Below the pieces are notes generated by a model. It was not told where the DNA came from. It ran no database searches and was given only the letters and a program-made list of their open reading frames with translations. Shown here one piece after another: positions 35,136-44,053 of a stretch of DNA of 64,000 nucleotides (positions within the stretch are counted from its first letter, which is position 1; every line of letters begins with the position of its first letter). This DNA comes from Nocardia acidivorans NBRC 108247. Its GTDB lineage: Bacteria > Actinomycetota > Actinomycetes > Mycobacteriales > Mycobacteriaceae. The stretch is taken from positions 1-64,000 of the forward strand of contig NZ_BDAW01000022.1 of the NCBI RefSeq assembly GCF_001625085.1, in the 5' to 3' direction. The position numbers and the translations under genes are program-made.

Positions 35136-35780
35136 ATGCGTTTCAAGAAGTTCGCCGCCACCTCGGCTCTGGCCATCGCGGCCCTCGGCATCACCGCCGG
35201 CACCAGCTATGCCGCCCCCGCCGACGCCCCGGAGGCCGCGGCAATCCACTACGACGCCAAGATCGAAGGCGCGTCCGTGGTTCTGAAGACCGATATCGGC
35301 TCCCTGACCACCGAGGGCGATCAGTTCCAGGTGCGTGACCCGCAGGGCGGCCTGGTCACCGCCTTCCCGCTGAACTTCGTCAAGGACGGCCTGGCCTTCC
35401 CGATCGCGGCCCAGATCGACGGCAATACCGCCACGCTGACCCCGAATATGGATCCGGCCGTGGCCCACCCGGCCGATCTGCCGCTACGGAATGTCGCGAG
35501 CCAGGCCGATCAGGATGCCGCCTTCTCGGCCGCTTCCTCGCAGTTCGGTGTCATCACCGCCATCGGCACCATGGTCGGCACCCTCATCGGCGGTATCGGC
35601 GGCTGCGCCATCGGCGCGTTCCTGGGTACCCCGGTACTGCTGCCCGGTTGGATCGGCGGCTGCATGGCGGGCGCGCTGGTCGGCATTCCGCTGGGCGCCG
35701 CCGCGGGCCTGGTGCTGACCGGTGTTCCGGCCGCCATCGGCGTCGGCATCGGCTTCTTCAGCCGCATCTCGCAGCCGTAA
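35136..35780 (+). CDS. Secreted protein with glycine-rich membrane hairpin (DUF8020-like), copy 2
   Basis: A 214-residue paralogue of the preceding gene. The signal peptide ends near ITAGTSYAAP. The beta-rich domain begins IHYDAKIEGASVVLKTDIGS, and the C-terminal Gly-rich region is almost identical to copy 1 (FLGTPVLLPGW then IPLGAAAGLVLTGVPAA). It lacks about 20 linker residues found after the copy 1 signal peptide. It ends at a bidirectional terminator. Function unknown; a surface or pore-like role is only a guess. Confidence 0.82.
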   Translation: MRFKKFAATSALAIAALGITAGTSYAAPADAPEAAAIHYDAKIEGASVVLKTDIGSLTTEGDQFQVRDPQGGLVTAFPLNFVKDGLAFPIAAQIDGNTATLTPNMDPAVAHPADLPLRNVASQADQDAAFSAASSQFGVITAIGTMVGTLIGGIGGCAIGAFLGTPVLLPGWIGGCMAGALVGIPLGAAAGLVLTGVPAAIGVGIGFFSRISQP

Positions 35781-35807
35781 TCCGCTGCACCACAACAGCA
35801 CAACAGA

Positions 35808-35844
35808 CTTCGGGCCGGATCGCGCAAAGCGATCCGGCCCGAAG
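35808..35844. terminator. Bidirectional terminator between convergent genes
   Basis: A perfect 16-bp stem (35808-35823 with 35829-35844) closes a GCAAA loop between the DUF8020-like gene and the convergent small secreted protein gene. Symmetry lets it serve both. Confidence 0.85.
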
Positions 35845-35864
35845 CCGCTGCGGATGTCCGAGGA

Positions 35865-36173
35865 CTAGGACTGCGCGCACACACCGTTGAGGATGATGGT
35901 GGCGTTGCCGATGCTCGCCGCATCACCGTTCTTCAGCGCGTTCGCGTACTGCGCGATGGCGGTGCGCTCCTGGCCGCCGGCGTCGATGGCCAGCAGCTGG
36001 TCGGCCACGCGGACCTCGAGGTCGTGGTCGGGACCCAGGGCGGTCACGCCGCCCAGCACATCGGCGACCTGCGCGCAGGCGGGGGACTGGGCGGACGCGG
36101 TGCCGGCGGGCAGCACCAGCAGGGCGCCGACGGCCGACGCGGCCAGCAGGGTGGAGGGCAGAATCTTGCGCAT
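35865..36173 (-). CDS. Small secreted protein, possible hemophore-type fold
   Basis: A 102-residue exported protein with signal peptide (LLAASAVGALLVLPAGTASA) cut near residue 28. The mature 74 residues are helical with one Cys near each end (PACAQV and GVCAQS), which would form a disulfide as in small actinobacterial hemophore-related proteins. The match to that family is by size and Cys layout only; the ligand is unknown. Confidence 0.6.
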   Translation of the reverse strand: MRKILPSTLLAASAVGALLVLPAGTASAQSPACAQVADVLGGVTALGPDHDLEVRVADQLLAIDAGGQERTAIAQYANALKNGDAASIGNATIILNGVCAQS

Positions 36174-36294
36174 ACGTTCACTCCCGGAAAATCGTTGGCG
36201 GGTTTGCCGAGTCGAGTTTGCCTGATGTTCAAGGAGACACGACCACGGCCCCGCGAAAAACTTTGCGAGGCCGGGTATTAGCGCAGGTGAGGGC

Positions 36295-36579
36295 CTAGCG
36301 AGGCTTCTTGTGCAACAGCGAGTCGCGAATCAGGATGCCCGCGAGTCCGACCGCGAACACGAGCAGGAAGATGTATCCGGTGTTGCCGCTGCCCGATGAC
36401 GCGCCCTGCGGGCCCTCGAAGAGCATGGCGAGCAGGATGACCACGACGACCCAGCCGGCGGTGCGGAAGGTACGGCGCGACTCACCACTCCAGCCCCACG
36501 CTGCCGACGGAACCTCGGCGGTGTCGACCTTGGTGACGACATCGGCGCTGTGGACGGATTCCAGTTCCGTGGCGGCCAC
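36295..36579 (-). CDS. DUF2631 family membrane protein
   Basis: A 94-residue protein of a family confined to the Mycobacteriales and next to dxr. The acidic N-terminus is followed by SAAWGWSGESRRTFRTAGW, typical of DUF2631, and two membrane segments (about residues 40-56 and 68-87). GTG 36579 follows AAGGAGCG. It is divergent from dxr. Function unknown. Confidence 0.85.
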   Translation of the reverse strand: MAATELESVHSADVVTKVDTAEVPSAAWGWSGESRRTFRTAGWVVVVILLAMLFEGPQGASSGSGNTGYIFLLVFAVGLAGILIRDSLLHKKPR

Positions 36580-36737
36580 TTTCGCTCCTTATAGGCTCGA
36601 ATCGAATACTCGTCCATATCGTGGCATACGACCCAGCGTCGTAGCCAGCAGGGTGACGGCAGGGCGGCATGTCACACCGCACCCACCGCTCGGATGGGGG
36701 TGGCGACAGCCGATGACGGGCAAGGGAGAATGAACGG

Positions 36738-37877
36738 GTGTCCGACGTTGTGAAGGTTCTGCTGCTGGGCAGCACGGGTTCGATCGGTACCCAGGCGCTG
36801 GAGGTGATCGCCGCCAATCCCGACCGGTTCGAGGTGGTCGGATTGGCCGCGCGGGGTGGCAATACCGACTTGCTGGCGCAGCAGATCGCGGCCACGGGAA
36901 CTCCGAACGTGGCGGTGGCGGATCCGGCCGCGGCGGCGAAACTCGGTGTGGCGCTGGCCGGTCCGGACGCGGCGACCGAATTGGTGCGGCGCACCGATGC
37001 CGATGTGGTGCTGAACGCACTGGTCGGGTCGCTCGGTTTGGAGCCGACCCTGGAGACGCTGCACTCCGGCCGCAGGCTCGCCCTCGCCAATAAGGAATCC
37101 CTGGTCGCGGGCGGCTCGCTGGTGACGCGCGCGGCCAAGCCCGGCCAGATCGTCCCGGTCGACTCCGAGCATTCCGCGCTGGCGCAATGCCTGCGGGGCG
37201 GCCGCGCCGAAGAGGTGCGGTCGCTGGTGCTCACCGCCTCGGGCGGCCCCTTCCGCGGCTGGACCGCCGAAATGCTCGAATCGGTGAATCCGGCCGAGGC
37301 CAAAACCCATCCGACCTGGTCCATGGGCCCGATGAATACGCTGAACTCGGCCTCGCTGGTGAACAAGGGCCTCGAACTGATCGAGACGCATCTGCTGTTC
37401 GGCGTGCCCTACGACCGCATCGAAGTGACCGTGCACCCGCAGTCGATCGTGCATTCCATGGTCACCTTCTACGACGGTTCGACACTGGCCCAGGCCAGTC
37501 CGCCGGATATGAAGCTGCCCATCGCGCTGGCCCTGGGCTGGCCGGACCGGGTGCCCGGCGCGGCCACCGCGTGCGATTGGACCACCGCCTCGACTTGGAC
37601 CTTCGAACCGGTCGACAATGAGGTCTTCCCCGCCATCGACCTCGCGCGCCGGGCCGGTATGGCGGGCGGTTGCGTGACGGCGGTCTACAACGCCGCCAAT
37701 GAGATAGCGGTGCAGGCGTTCCTGGACGGCCTGATCCGATTCCCCGAGATCGTGCGCACGGTCGCACGGGTCGTGGAGTCCGCCGACCGCTGGACCGCCG
37801 AACCCAGTACCTTGGACGAGGTGCTCGCGGCCGATACGTGGGCGCGAGAAACCGCGCGCACGATCGTGCGCGGCTGA
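36738..37877 (+). CDS. dxr: 1-deoxy-D-xylulose 5-phosphate reductoisomerase
   Basis: Second step of the MEP isoprenoid pathway: DXP to MEP with NADPH and a divalent metal. The NADPH motif is [15 protein letters not shown] at the start. Metal-ligand Asp/Glu lie in [10 protein letters not shown], and substrate-binding motifs are SGGPFRGW and [10 protein letters not shown]. 379 residues, normal. It starts with GTG 36738. With ispG three genes on, two MEP enzymes share the locus. Confidence 0.97.
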   Translation: MSDVVKVLLLGSTGSIGTQALEVIAANPDRFEVVGLAARGGNTDLLAQQIAATGTPNVAVADPAAAAKLGVALAGPDAATELVRRTDADVVLNALVGSLGLEPTLETLHSGRRLALANKESLVAGGSLVTRAAKPGQIVPVDSEHSALAQCLRGGRAEEVRSLVLTASGGPFRGWTAEMLESVNPAEAKTHPTWSMGPMNTLNSASLVNKGLELIETHLLFGVPYDRIEVTVHPQSIVHSMVTFYDGSTLAQASPPDMKLPIALALGWPDRVPGAATACDWTTASTWTFEPVDNEVFPAIDLARRAGMAGGCVTAVYNAANEIAVQAFLDGLIRFPEIVRTVARVVESADRWTAEPSTLDEVLAADTWARETARTIVRG

Positions 37878-37900
37878 CTGCAGAAGGGTTCGATACCGCA

Positions 37901-39103
37901 ATGGTCTACGCGATCGGCTTCGCACTGTTCGCCCTCGGTATCACCGTGTCGGTCGCGCTGCACGAATGCGGCCACATGTGGGCGGCGCAGGCGACCGGTA
38001 TGAAGGTGCGCCGCTACTTCATCGGCTTCGGCCCGAAGGTGTGGTCCACCACGCGCGGTGAGACCGAATACGGCTTGAAGGCGCTGCCGCTGGGCGGTTT
38101 CTGCGATATCGCCGGTATGACCGCCTTGGACGAGCTCGATCCGGTGGATCTGGATCGGGCCATGTACCGGCAGAAGACCTGGAAGCGGATGGTCGTCATG
38201 TCCGGCGGCATCGTGATGAACTTCTTCCTCGGCTTCCTGCTCATCATGCTGCTCGCGGTGGTGTGGGGTCTGCCGCGTTTCGATCAGCCGCCCGCCACCC
38301 AGCTCGGTTCGATGAGCTGTGTGAAGGCGCAGAACCCCGATCTGTCGTACAGCCCGTGCACCGGCGACGGTCCGGCCCAGCGCGCGGGTCTGCGGCGCGG
38401 TGATCTGGTGACCGCGGTCAACGGCACACCGGTCAAGACCTGGGAGGAATTCACCTCGCAGACGCAGAAGCAGACCGGCCCCTTCACGTACACCATCAAG
38501 CGTGACGGCCAGACCCTCACCGTTCCGGTGACGCCCGAGCTGTCGGTGGTCTACTCGGAGAAGGACGGTACGCCCAAGACGGTCGGCAAGATCGGCGTCG
38601 GCCACGACCAGTACCTGCCCGTCAAACATGATTTCCTGGCGGCGATTCCGGCGTCGGCCGCGTTCACCGGTCAGATCGCGGTCCGCACGGTGCAATCGCT
38701 GGCGCAGATGCCCGCCAAGGTGGTCGACCTGTGGCATGCGGTCACCGGCGGCGAACGCGATCCGGAGACCCCGGTCTCGGTCTACGGCGCCAGCAAGATC
38801 GGTGGCGAGACCGCCGAGCACGGCCTGTGGTCGCTGTTCGTCCTGACCCTGGCGAGCCTGAACTTCTTCCTCGGCGCATTCAACCTGCTGCCGCTGCTGC
38901 CCCTGGACGGCGGACATATGGCCGTGGTCATCTACGAGAAGATCCGCAATGTGCTGCGCGGCCGCAAGGGTCTCCCCGACGGCCCGCCGGTCGACTATCT
39001 GAAACTGCTCCCGGCGACCTATGTGGTCGTGGTGGTCGGCGGCGCGTACATGATGCTGACCCTGGTCGCCGATATCGTGAACCCGGTCAAGCTCTTCCCC
39101 TGA
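37901..39103 (+). CDS. rip: Intramembrane zinc metalloprotease (Rip1/RseP type)
   Basis: A site-2 protease that cuts anti-sigma factors and other single-pass substrates in the membrane. HECGH (HExxH, about residues 21-25) lies in the first membrane segment. A PDZ domain is in the middle (AQRAGLRRGDLVTAVNGTPV), and the second metal motif is LPLLPLDGGHM near residue 345. Three to four membrane segments, 400 residues. It is 23 bp from dxr, so probably co-transcribed. M. tuberculosis Rip1 lies at the same place. Confidence 0.95.
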   Translation: MVYAIGFALFALGITVSVALHECGHMWAAQATGMKVRRYFIGFGPKVWSTTRGETEYGLKALPLGGFCDIAGMTALDELDPVDLDRAMYRQKTWKRMVVMSGGIVMNFFLGFLLIMLLAVVWGLPRFDQPPATQLGSMSCVKAQNPDLSYSPCTGDGPAQRAGLRRGDLVTAVNGTPVKTWEEFTSQTQKQTGPFTYTIKRDGQTLTVPVTPELSVVYSEKDGTPKTVGKIGVGHDQYLPVKHDFLAAIPASAAFTGQIAVRTVQSLAQMPAKVVDLWHAVTGGERDPETPVSVYGASKIGGETAEHGLWSLFVLTLASLNFFLGAFNLLPLLPLDGGHMAVVIYEKIRNVLRGRKGLPDGPPVDYLKLLPATYVVVVVGGAYMMLTLVADIVNPVKLFP

Positions 39104-39266
39104 CCGATCGTGCCGATACTCCGGCGGCGCAGGCGTGTTGTCGGTCGCCGTGGGTAAGGTTGCTCCGGGGCAGTCGTTGAGCTCGGGGCGGGGATAACTG
39201 TCACCGAACTTCCTGGCGCAGTGGATGTCTCGACATTTTCTGGGCGAGAGAGAACGGTGTTGCGTC

Positions 39267-40997
39267 GTGGAATTGACGCGTGGAGCGAACGCGCCGGTGG
39301 GTGCGGCGGCGGTATCGCTGGTGCTGGAGTGGGGCGCGGGCCGCGAGGTGGATCCGCAGGCATTGCTGCTCGCCGCGAGCGGAAAGATCAGGGGCAATGA
39401 CGATTTCGTCTTCTTCAACGCGCCCCGGCATCCCTCCGGCGCGGTGGTGCTGGAGGATGCCGGCGCCGGAAGGGCCACCCTGCGCCTGGCGCTGACGGCC
39501 ATCGAACCCGGTGTCGACAAGGTCGTCATCGCGGGATCCGTTGAGCAGGGCTCATTTCGGGACGTCGACGATCTGACCCTCACCGTGCGCGATACCGGTG
39601 GCGTCCTGCTCCGCTACCCGCTGCACCAGTCCGATGCCGTGACCGCCATGGTGCTGGGCGAGTTCTATCGCCGCAACGGGGATTGGAAATTCCGCGCCGT
39701 CGGTCAGGGCTGGACCAGCGGATTGCGCGGCCTCGCAGAGGAATTCGGCGTGCAGGTCGACGATGAGCCGACCCAGCCACCCCTCGAATCGACTCCGCCC
39801 CCGACCGCGCCCTCACCGACTCCGCCACCGCTGTCACCGACTCCGCCACCGCTGTCGGCGGCTGTTCCGGCTCCGCGGCTTCCGGTCCCCGCTGCTCCCG
39901 CCGCCCCGGCGGCCTCCGATATTCCGGCCGGATGGTATTCCGTCCCAGGCGATTCCGCGCGGCTGCGCTGGTGGACCGGTGCGGTCTGGACCGAGGACTA
40001 CCGGCCGTCGTTCCCCGCGAACGATCCCGCCACCTGTCCGCGCTGTGGTCGTCCCAGGCATGTGCCGCGCTTCGGCGGTCCCGCCGCCTGCCGCTGGTGT
40101 GAGACCGAGGTCAACGGTCTGCTGGAGGCGTGGCGCGGGCAGATGTGGCAGGTGCTGACCTCCGGCGGTCCGCACGGCCCGGCGTGGGAGCAGGTGTGGG
40201 GGCAGTTGCGCTTCCACATGATCAGCGAGGCCACCGGTCGCGAGGCGCTGCGCCCGCTGGCGGTGGCCCATCTCGAGCGGGTGGTGGCCTTCGCCTTCGC
40301 GGACGGTGAGATCGAGGAGAGCGAACTGGTCGATTTCGACCGGACCGTGGCCACCCTGCGGGCCGCCACCGATCTCGCCCAGGCCGCCCAGCACATCGAG
40401 GGCCTGCGTCAGCGCATGCTGCGCGGCCGGGCGCTGACCCAGGTCAAGGTCGGCGATCTACCCCTGATCGAGCGGCCCGGCCTGCACCTGGAGGCCGATG
40501 AACTGCTCTACCTGGATGTGAACGCCACCCAGATCCGCTATCTCGCCAACGGCCCCAAACAAACCCCGGGCCGCTTGATCGCCAGCAGTAAGAAGCTCCG
40601 CTTCGTCGGCGATACCGCGGGCACCGAGCTGCTCTGGACCAAGATGGTCGCCATTCGCCACGAGTACGACACCGTGGTGATCCAGGCCACCTCGGCACGC
40701 GGTGGCGGCAGCTACCGGGTGCCCGACGCCGAATACGTCGCGGCCATCCTCGAAGGCGCGCTGCGGGTGGCGAAACGTCTGGTGCTGGCCCCGGGCCAGC
40801 GGGATTCCCGCGCGGTTCCGCAGGATGTCAAGGCCCGTGTCTGGCAGCGCGACGGCGGTAAATGCCAGGAGTGCGGCGATAAGCAGTACCTGGAGTTCGA
40901 CCACATCATCCCGTGGAGTCAGGGCGGCGCGACCAGTGTCGACAATCTCCAGATCCTGTGCCGCAAATGCAATCAGCGCAAAGGCGCTCGCATCTGA
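39267..40997 (+). CDS. TerD-domain and HNH-endonuclease fusion protein
   Basis: A 576-residue modular protein. Residues 1-170 form a TerD domain (ELTRGANAPVG, LLAASGKIRGNDDFVFFN, DQ-type AVTAMVLGEFYRRNGDWKFR). A Pro-rich linker (to about 225) leads to a DUF2510-like GWYSVPGDSARLRWWTGAVW, then a CPRC...CRWC zinc ribbon. Residues 295-385 look TerB-like (HLERVVAFAFADGEIEESEL). A beta-rich PH-like part follows (ELLYLDVNATQIRYL). The C-terminus is an HNH nuclease with CQEC, FDHIIPWSQGG, DNLQILCRKC. GTG 39267 matches the usual TerD start; ATG 39225 is the longer alternative. The gene is inserted between rip and ispG. Stress or phage-response function is inference. Confidence 0.85.
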   Translation: MELTRGANAPVGAAAVSLVLEWGAGREVDPQALLLAASGKIRGNDDFVFFNAPRHPSGAVVLEDAGAGRATLRLALTAIEPGVDKVVIAGSVEQGSFRDVDDLTLTVRDTGGVLLRYPLHQSDAVTAMVLGEFYRRNGDWKFRAVGQGWTSGLRGLAEEFGVQVDDEPTQPPLESTPPPTAPSPTPPPLSPTPPPLSAAVPAPRLPVPAAPAAPAASDIPAGWYSVPGDSARLRWWTGAVWTEDYRPSFPANDPATCPRCGRPRHVPRFGGPAACRWCETEVNGLLEAWRGQMWQVLTSGGPHGPAWEQVWGQLRFHMISEATGREALRPLAVAHLERVVAFAFADGEIEESELVDFDRTVATLRAATDLAQAAQHIEGLRQRMLRGRALTQVKVGDLPLIERPGLHLEADELLYLDVNATQIRYLANGPKQTPGRLIASSKKLRFVGDTAGTELLWTKMVAIRHEYDTVVIQATSARGGGSYRVPDAEYVAAILEGALRVAKRLVLAPGQRDSRAVPQDVKARVWQRDGGKCQECGDKQYLEFDHIIPWSQGGATSVDNLQILCRKCNQRKGARI

Positions 40998-41016
40998 TCC
41001 GGGTGTGGGTGAGGTC

Positions 41017-41694
41017 TCAGGCCGCGAGCTCGGCCAGCAGCCGACGGCAGAGGCGGTCGGCGCGCCGGGTGGTTTCGGGCTGGCGGAATTCGGGGGTGAG
41101 TGAAAGCACCTGGGCGCAGGCGGTTTCGATATCGATGAGATGACCGATCGATACGAATACCGGTTTGACGTTGCTGCGGGTTCGCAGGGCTCGGCCTACC
41201 ACCTCGCCGTCGATGGTGATCTCACTGAAGGAGCCGCGTTCGGCAGCGGGCATCGCGTAGTCGCCCCACGCGTTCTTGGCGACCCCGAGTGTGGGGATTC
41301 CGGTCAGCAGACCCACGTGGCAGGCGAAGCCGAAGCGGCGCGGATGAGCCAGCCCCTGACTGTCGCAGATGATGAGATCCGGTGTGGTGCCGAGGTTTTC
41401 GAAGGCCGCGAGGGTGGTGGGCAGCTCCCGGAAGGCCAGCAGGCCCGGAATGTACGGGAAGTCGGTGGTGCCCCGCGCGGTCGCGGTCTCCACGGTTTCC
41501 AGGGTCTGCGCGTCCAATACCACTATGGCCGCGACCACATTTCCGTCCTCGTCATACGCCGAGTCCAGTCCGGCGATCGTGCGGAAACGCGGCGTAGCGG
41601 GGTTGCGGGAAATAATCTGGGTGCGCAGTCGATCTTGAAGTGCCACCGCCTCTTCGGGCGTGCGGGGCCAGGGATCGAAGTTCGCTACCTTCAC
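41017..41694 (-). CDS. nfi: Deoxyinosine 3'-endonuclease (endonuclease V)
   Basis: Cuts the second phosphodiester 3' of deoxyinosine in DNA. Catalytic Asp in AGLDSAYDEDG (GVDVSY in most) and in ICDSQGLAHPRRFGFA are present, with FPYIPGLLAFRELP and LGVAKNAWG. 225 residues, normal. The start is GTG 41694. It is convergent with the TerD-HNH gene, 19 bp apart, and divergent from ispG. The two DNA-acting genes together form the insertion between rip and ispG. Confidence 0.92.
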   Translation of the reverse strand: MKVANFDPWPRTPEEAVALQDRLRTQIISRNPATPRFRTIAGLDSAYDEDGNVVAAIVVLDAQTLETVETATARGTTDFPYIPGLLAFRELPTTLAAFENLGTTPDLIICDSQGLAHPRRFGFACHVGLLTGIPTLGVAKNAWGDYAMPAAERGSFSEITIDGEVVGRALRTRSNVKPVFVSIGHLIDIETACAQVLSLTPEFRQPETTRRADRLCRRLLAELAA

Positions 41695-41877
41695 TTTTCG
41701 AAACGTATACCTTCGCGCCGTCCGAAACGAATACAAAGGGTAGGCCCCTGCCCGATTCCGAGTCGCTGCCTGGGCGCAGGTACCCTTGTCGCCGCCGTCA
41801 CAGGGCGACCGGTAACCGTGCCTCGGTAAGCTCGGGACCGGAACGGGTGAGCACAAGACGAAAGTAGGCAACTGATC

Positions 41878-43035
41878 GTGAGCAGTGCCATCGCATTGGG
41901 GATGCCGGCCGCACCGGCGGCAGTCCTCGCGCCCCGGCGCAAGACCCGTCAGTTGATGGTGGGCAAGGTCGGCGTCGGCAGCGAATTCCCGATTTCGGTT
42001 CAGTCCATGACCACCACCAAAACTCATGATGTGAACGCCACCCTGCAGCAGATCGCGGAGCTCACCGCTTCCGGTTGCGACATCGTGCGCGTCGCGTGCC
42101 CGCGTCAGGAGGATGCGGACGCGCTGGCCATCATCGCCAAGAAGTCCAAGATTCCCGTGATCGCCGATATCCACTTCCAGCCCCGCTACATCTTCGCCGC
42201 CATCGACGCGGGCTGTGCCGCGGTGCGCGTGAATCCGGGCAATATCAAGGAGTTCGACGGCCGCGTCGGCGAGGTGGCCAAGGCCGCTGCCGCCGCCGGT
42301 ATCCCGATCCGCATCGGCGTCAATGCCGGTTCGCTGGACAAGCGCATGCTGGAGAAGTACGGCAAGGCCACCCCCGAGGCCCTGGTCGAATCCGCGCTGT
42401 GGGAGGCCAGCCTCTTCGAGGATCACGGCTTCGGCAATATCAAGATCTCGGTCAAGCACAATGACCCGGTGGTCATGGTGGAGGCGTACCGCCAGCTGGC
42501 CGCGCAATCCGATTACCCGCTGCACCTGGGCGTGACCGAGGCCGGTCCGGCCTTCCAGGGCACCATCAAATCCGCGGTGGCGTTCGGCGCGTTGCTATCG
42601 GAGGGCATCGGTGACACCATTCGCGTTTCGCTGTCGGCCCCGCCCGCCGAGGAGATCAAGGTCGGCGATCAGATTCTGCAGTCGCTGAATCTGCGCCCGC
42701 GCAAACTGGAGATCGTCTCCTGCCCGTCCTGCGGTCGCGCGCAGGTCGATGTCTACACCCTGGCCAATGCGGTTTCCGCCGGGCTCGAGGGGCTGGAAGT
42801 GCCGCTGCGCGTTGCCGTTATGGGTTGCGTCGTCAATGGCCCCGGCGAGGCCCGCGAGGCCGATCTGGGTGTGGCCTCCGGTAATGGCAAGGGTCAGATC
42901 TTCGTCAAGGGCGAGGTCATCAAGACCGTGCCCGAACATCTCATCGTGGAGACCCTCATCGAGGAGGCCATGCGCATCGCCGAGGAGATGGGTGAGGCCG
43001 CGGGCAGCGGTTCCCCGGTCGTGAGCGCCGGATAA
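41878..43035 (+). CDS. ispG: 4-hydroxy-3-methylbut-2-enyl diphosphate synthase
   Basis: Late MEP-pathway enzyme that converts MEcPP to HMBPP using a [4Fe-4S] cluster. The TIM barrel opens with [20 protein letters not shown]. The cluster Cys residues are in [10 protein letters not shown] and [13 protein letters not shown]. 385 residues, GTG start at 41878. It is followed at 62 bp by the GNAT gene, as in mycobacteria. Confidence 0.97.
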   Translation: MSSAIALGMPAAPAAVLAPRRKTRQLMVGKVGVGSEFPISVQSMTTTKTHDVNATLQQIAELTASGCDIVRVACPRQEDADALAIIAKKSKIPVIADIHFQPRYIFAAIDAGCAAVRVNPGNIKEFDGRVGEVAKAAAAAGIPIRIGVNAGSLDKRMLEKYGKATPEALVESALWEASLFEDHGFGNIKISVKHNDPVVMVEAYRQLAAQSDYPLHLGVTEAGPAFQGTIKSAVAFGALLSEGIGDTIRVSLSAPPAEEIKVGDQILQSLNLRPRKLEIVSCPSCGRAQVDVYTLANAVSAGLEGLEVPLRVAVMGCVVNGPGEAREADLGVASGNGKGQIFVKGEVIKTVPEHLIVETLIEEAMRIAEEMGEAAGSGSPVVSAG

Positions 43036-43097
43036 CCCCTGGTCGACGCGCGGTCCATACCGATAGTGCGGCACGTTTTCAGAAGTTCTGGCAGGCT

Positions 43098-43967
43098 GTG
43101 AACGTGCGGAGTGTGCTGGAGCCGACTCGCCGGGGTAAATCCTCGGCTGCCCAACAGCTCGTGAACCGCGACCTGCCACAGGTTTTGCGTGTCCTGGACA
43201 CCGATCCGGTGGCGAGTTGCATGGTGGCGGCCCGACTGCAGGAGTACGGGCTGGACACCCGCGGCGCCTACGGCGAGTTGTGGAGTCGTGGCGGACCGGA
43301 TACGTCGCTGTGCTTCTCGGGCGCGAATCTGGTGCCGCTGCGCGGTAGCCGGGCGGATCTGCGGGCGTTCGCCGAGCGCGCGGTGCGATCACCGCGCGCC
43401 TGCTCCTCGGTGGTGGGCCGGCGCGAGCTCGCGCTGCCGCTGTGGGAACTGCTCTCCGAGCATTGGGGTCCGGCGCGCGATCTGCGTGCCGATCAGCCGC
43501 TGCTGGCTCTGGACCGGACCGCCGGTATCGAACCCGATCTCCGGGTGCGCCGGGTGCGCCCGGAGGAGTTGGACCGCTATCTCGTTGCGGCCGTTGCCAT
43601 GTTCACCGAGGAGATCGGGGTGGACCCGCGCGCGGGGGACGGTGGTCGTGGCTATCGTCGCCGGGTGGCCGGTCTCATCGAATCCGGCCGGGCCTGGGCG
43701 CGTTTCGAGGACGGTGAGGTGGTCTTCAAGGCCGAGGTGGGCGCGCTGTCCCGCCGTACCGGCCAGATTCAGGGCGTCTGGGTGCATCCCGAGCATCGCG
43801 GTAGCGGTGTGGGCACCTCGGGTACCGCCACGGTGGCGAATGTGGTGGTCGCCTCCGGTCGGACCGCCAGTCTGTACGTGAACTGCTACAACGAGGTCGC
43901 GCGCCGCGCGTACGCGAAGGTCGGATTCCGGCAAATCGCAACATTCGCGACAGTGCTGCTGGACTGA
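43098..43967 (+). CDS. GNAT acetyltransferase with N-terminal DUF4081 domain
   Basis: A 289-residue protein. The N-terminal half (VNRDLPQVLRVLDTDPVASC) is the DUF4081 part and the C-terminal half a GNAT fold with acetyl-CoA loop QIQGVWVHPEHRGSGVGT (about residues 220-237), ending in VNCYNEVARRAYAKVGF. The family (Rv2867c) is conserved beside ispG; its substrate is unknown. GTG 43098. Confidence 0.9.
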   Translation: MNVRSVLEPTRRGKSSAAQQLVNRDLPQVLRVLDTDPVASCMVAARLQEYGLDTRGAYGELWSRGGPDTSLCFSGANLVPLRGSRADLRAFAERAVRSPRACSSVVGRRELALPLWELLSEHWGPARDLRADQPLLALDRTAGIEPDLRVRRVRPEELDRYLVAAVAMFTEEIGVDPRAGDGGRGYRRRVAGLIESGRAWARFEDGEVVFKAEVGALSRRTGQIQGVWVHPEHRGSGVGTSGTATVANVVVASGRTASLYVNCYNEVARRAYAKVGFRQIATFATVLLD

Positions 43968-44053
43968 TCGGTTCCTGTGATCTGAGCGTGAAATCCGTTC
44001 GCCCCCAGTGTGTCGCGCGGGTTTGCCCATAGTTGGCTCTACGATCTGTGCCG

